Assembly (NCBI GenBank): GCA_028823185.1
Contig: JAPKBY010000065.1
Location: forward strand, 1-7,976
Source of the DNA: Planctomycetota bacterium
GTDB lineage: Bacteria > Planctomycetota > UBA1135 > GCA-002686595
Reading direction: 5' to 3'
Length of the DNA stretch: 7,976 bases
The translations under genes were made by a program, and so were the position numbers. The number at the start of each line of letters is the position of its first letter. The first letter of the stretch is position 1. Shown here in pieces: positions 6,166 to 7,976 of the stretch. The notes beneath the pieces are model-generated. The model worked only from the letters and a program-made list of their open reading frames with translations. It was not told the origin of the DNA and searched no databases.

Positions 6166-7095
6166 ATGACAAAGCCCATTGAGGCCGCCACAAGCAATGA
6201 AGCCCTGAGCTCGACAGCGAGGGCCGCGACGATCGTCGTCCCGGCCTATAACGAAGAGGGCGGGATCGAGGGCGTCGTGAGGAGGCTCGCCGGCTTAGAG
6301 CTAGGGCTCAGTGCGGTTGAGATCCTCGTCGTCGATGACGGCTCGACGGACGGGACCGGAGCGCTCCTCCAACAACTCTCTGCTGAGATCGACACCTTGG
6401 AAGTGATCGTGAAGCCGCGCAATGAAGGCTATGGCGCAGCGCTCCTTACTGGGTTCTCTGCAGCCAAGCATGAGATCGTTGTGATCACAGACGCAGACGG
6501 GACTTATCCCGAGGATCGCATTGGAGAGCTCGTGAAGATCGTTGAGGGCGGGACAGAGATGGCGATCGGTGCGCGCATAGGTGCCGACGTTCACATTCCG
6601 CTGATCCGTCGTCCAGCGAAGGCCTTCTTGAGGATGCTCGCCTCCTATCTTGCAGAGTTCAAGATCCCCGATCTGAACTCGGGGCTGCGCGCCTTCCAAA
6701 AGCCCTTCGTGCTCAAGTATCGAGGGATCCTTCCCAAGGGCTTCAGCTTCACGACCACGATCACGCTCGCTGCATTAACGAACAGTCACTCGATCGAGTA
6801 CTTGCCGATCGATTACGCGGCGCGCAAAGGGCGCTCGAAGATCAGGCCTATTCGTGACACGCTCGGATTCTTGGCTCTGATCATAAAGACGGTCATGTAC
6901 TTCAACCCGCTGAGGGTCTTCTATCCCATGACTTGGTTCGTGGGCTTGGGATTCCTCGCTTCGCTGGGCTATGACATCTTCTATGAGAGTCCAGCCAACC
7001 TCGGGGACAAGACCGTGCTCTTGTTCGTCGCGACCATGCAGATCTTGACTCTAGGCCTCTTCGCAGACTTGATCTGTAAGCGCGCGAGGCTCTAA
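6166..7095 (+). CDS. Family 2 glycosyltransferase, polyprenyl/dolichyl-phosphate type, with two C-terminal membrane helices
   Basis: This 309-residue protein is a GT-A fold family 2 glycosyltransferase, predicted to move a sugar from a nucleotide donor to a lipid phosphate at the cytoplasmic face of the inner membrane. Visible motifs are VVPAYNEEGG (24-33), ILVVDDGSTDGTG (53-65, nucleotide-binding D57 and D58), NEGYGAALLTGF (86-97), ITDADGTYPED (107-117, metal-binding D109-x-D111), DLNSGLRAF (169-177) and GFSFTTTIT (192-200). Next comes RKGRSKIRPIRD (220-231), the membrane-proximal basic segment shared with dolichyl-phosphate mannose synthase and GtrB/ArnC-type enzymes. Hydrophobic helices lie at ~252-270 and ~282-303. 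Donor and acceptor cannot be read from sequence. The ATG at 6166 is preceded by inverted repeats and only a weak GAAG, three bases upstream. The gene lies 88 bp after mutY and may read through from it. Its stop is 10 bp from the convergent gene's stop. Confidence 0.92.
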   Translation: MTKPIEAATSNEALSSTARAATIVVPAYNEEGGIEGVVRRLAGLELGLSAVEILVVDDGSTDGTGALLQQLSAEIDTLEVIVKPRNEGYGAALLTGFSAAKHEIVVITDADGTYPEDRIGELVKIVEGGTEMAIGARIGADVHIPLIRRPAKAFLRMLASYLAEFKIPDLNSGLRAFQKPFVLKYRGILPKGFSFTTTITLAALTNSHSIEYLPIDYAARKGRSKIRPIRDTLGFLALIIKTVMYFNPLRVFYPMTWFVGLGFLASLGYDIFYESPANLGDKTVLLFVATMQILTLGLFADLICKRARL

Positions 7096-7105
7096 GCGCT
7101 CGCGC

Positions 7106-7528
7106 TCAAGCTGCCTCTACCGTGGCCTCCACGATGAGACTCAGGAGCACTTCATAATCTTCCGAGGAAGCGCTCGAGAGGTCGATGGCTGATTGGAGGC
7201 CAGAGAGTTCAACGAGTCCAGAGGGGTGGCCGTTCAGACCAAAAGAGGTCCCGCTGTCGTGAGCTTGAGCCTTGTTCTTAGTCAGATGTGAGTGGAGGCG
7301 CCCACCTTGCCATTGGATCTCTACGATCTCTGCGCCGCCATGGCTGAAGTTCAGTCGATACCGAACGCCGCCCTCCACGGGGTGGTCGAGGCTGGCGCAG
7401 CCTGTTATTCGGACTTTATTGCCGTCCTTGAGGGGGACAGATCCGTCACCTAAGTTGAGGTCCCTGAGCCTCCGTAGGAGGCGTCGGGCGGCATGTTCAC
7501 GTAATTGATGGGGGTCCTGGCGGATCAC
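7106..7528 (-). CDS. Unrecognised 140-residue cytoplasmic protein (hypothetical)
   Basis: I do not recognise this protein. It is soluble, with no signal peptide or membrane segment. It has an Arg-rich N-terminal helix (ARRLLRRLRDLNLGDG, about 13-28), a beta-rich middle (KVRITGC, then VRYRLNFSHGGAEIVEIQWQGG), a polar stretch, and an acidic C-terminus (SSEDYEVLLSLIVEATVEAA). I chose GTG 7528 because AGGAG (7538-7534) lies five bases upstream and it leaves room for the divergent promoter. The frame also opens at ATG 7627, with GGAG seven bases upstream, giving 173 residues. That version overlaps a consensus-like promoter of the opposite gene, and its added 33 residues look poorly structured. The gene converges on the glycosyltransferase gene with a 10-bp gap. 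The convergent layout gives no functional hint. Confidence 0.65.
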   Translation of the reverse strand: MIRQDPHQLREHAARRLLRRLRDLNLGDGSVPLKDGNKVRITGCASLDHPVEGGVRYRLNFSHGGAEIVEIQWQGGRLHSHLTKNKAQAHDSGTSFGLNGHPSGLVELSGLQSAIDLSSASSEDYEVLLSLIVEATVEAA

Positions 7529-7533
7529 TAGCG

Positions 7534-7538
7534 CTCCT
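7534..7538 (-). promoter_or_regulatory. Ribosome binding site favouring the GTG start at 7528
   Basis: On the minus strand AGGAG lies five bases before GTG 7528. It is a better match than the GGAG before the alternative ATG at 7627, and it is the main reason for the shorter gene model. Confidence 0.45.
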
Positions 7539-7584
7539 GTGTTGGCGTGTGGACCCCACCTATCGTCTTCTAGGGGTACAGAAG

Positions 7585-7614
7585 TTGACACTTGGTCCGT
7601 GTCCCTCCGAAAAT
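7585..7614 (+). promoter_or_regulatory. Sigma-70-like promoter of the right-edge secreted-protein gene
   Basis: A perfect TTGACA -35 box (7585-7590) is followed after 18 bases by gaaaat (7609-7614), which matches four of six bases of the -10 consensus. Transcription would start near 7621, about 42 bases before the ATG at 7663. The -10 box lies inside a 14-bp dyad, which suggests repression by a DNA-binding protein. Confidence 0.45.
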
Positions 7615-7619
7615 TCGGA
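7606..7619. promoter_or_regulatory. Operator-like 14-bp dyad over the -10 box
   Basis: Arms tccgaa (7606-7611) and ttcgga (7614-7619) flank two bases. An outer pair, ggtccg (7594-7599) and cggacc (7616-7621), shares its right arm. A repressor bound here would block RNA polymerase at the candidate promoter. I cannot name the regulator family. Confidence 0.4.
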
Positions 7620-7662
7620 CCGCCCATATCTCTGCTCCAATCAGATAACCCTCCATACGCTC

Positions 7663-7976
7663 ATGATTCTTCAAGTCCTCTTCACAGCTGCGCTCCTCTC
7701 ACCGCTCCCCTCAGAGCGCCTTGTGGATGAGACCGAGATTCGTGAGACGCTCATTGAGAAGCGGGATGATGCTGACCCGGCGCTCCTCTTAGAGCTCGCT
7801 AAGTTCAAGACAGCTGCCGCTGCCGATGGGCTCGTCGCTGTGTACGACTCGATGTCGAGCCTCTTCATGAGGCTTGAGACTCTGAAGGCGCTGGCGAAGC
7901 TAGATGGAGCCGCGGACGCGGAGCAATCCGCTCTTCAGAAGATCATGGATGTGGCGGTGGACTCGAGTGAGCGTGA
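7663..7976 (+). CDS. Secreted protein, possibly HEAT-repeat-like, 5' part only (runs off the right edge)
   Basis: From ATG 7663 the frame stays open for 104 codons to the window edge, so only the N-terminal part is seen. Residues 1 to about 17 (MILQVLFTAALLSPLPS) look like a short signal peptide without a strong positive start. The rest is predicted all-helical: RETLIEKRDDADPALLLELAKF, then GLVAVYDSMSSLFMRLETLKALAKL with regularly spaced Leu/Ala. This recalls HEAT-type helical repeats, but one or two repeats are too few to be sure. No catalytic motif is visible. No Shine-Dalgarno precedes the ATG; the preceding 20 bases are pyrimidine-rich. A promoter candidate lies at 7585-7614. The gene is divergent from the hypothetical gene at 7106-7528. 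Confidence 0.75.
   Translation, partial: MILQVLFTAALLSPLPSERLVDETEIRETLIEKRDDADPALLLELAKFKTAAAADGLVAVYDSMSSLFMRLETLKALAKLDGAADAEQSALQKIMDVAVDSSER

Noticed and set aside
7096..7105. gcgctcgcgc in the 10-bp convergent gap as a bidirectional terminator
   Set aside because: The possible stem has four pairs with a two-base loop and no T-run on either strand, too weak to call.
1..7976. Mobile element, phage, CRISPR or defence island
   Set aside because: I found no transposase, integrase, terminal repeats, spaced direct repeats or defence-domain motifs. The genes look like ordinary chromosomal content.

Overview
The window is moderately GC-rich, gene-dense bacterial DNA with six genes: five complete and one cut by the right edge. 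The best clue to the organism is the C-terminal ~140 residues of the leftmost protein. This Cys-bounded secreted domain ends in a pattern (short Phe/Trp/Tyr-rich strand, RDP, then FNLSDGL) that I associate from memory with large secreted proteins of deep-branching marine Planctomycetota (the Saltatorellus/Poly30 and Engelhardtia type). Several start codons lacking a Shine-Dalgarno sequence, and the lineage-style membrane/TPR protein, fit that but do not prove it. The taxon is an inference.

Layout. Positions 85-2063 (minus strand) hold a two-gene operon: a small secreted protein of unknown function, then a secreted matrixin-type zinc metalloprotease with a TIG/IPT domain and the lineage-type C-terminal domain. 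A candidate ECF-sigma promoter and two inverted repeats lie in the 316-bp leader. Positions 2380-4902 (minus) encode an ~840-residue protein with about eleven membrane helices, a degenerate spermidine-synthase-like domain and a TPR-like tail. It is transcribed divergently from mutY (5004-6077, plus), the adenine DNA glycosylase of 8-oxoguanine repair. The two are separated by ~100 bp holding a perfect 12-bp palindrome. After 88 bp containing three inverted repeats comes a membrane-anchored family 2 glycosyltransferase (6166-7095, plus) of the polyprenyl-phosphate glycosyltransferase type. It converges, with a 10-bp gap, on an unrecognised minus-strand gene (7106-7528). A divergent secreted-protein gene begins at 7663, preceded by a consensus-like promoter with an operator-like dyad, and runs off the right edge.

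How they fit together. The left pair looks like an envelope or secretion unit: protease plus secreted partner. mutY is housekeeping DNA repair. The glycosyltransferase probably acts on lipid-linked sugars at the inner membrane. I see no mobile element, CRISPR array, tRNA or rRNA, and no clear defence or biosynthetic system. The most unusual items are the three-part membrane/pseudo-spermidine-synthase/TPR protein, the protease and partner pair, and three operator-like palindromes placed at promoters or start codons.
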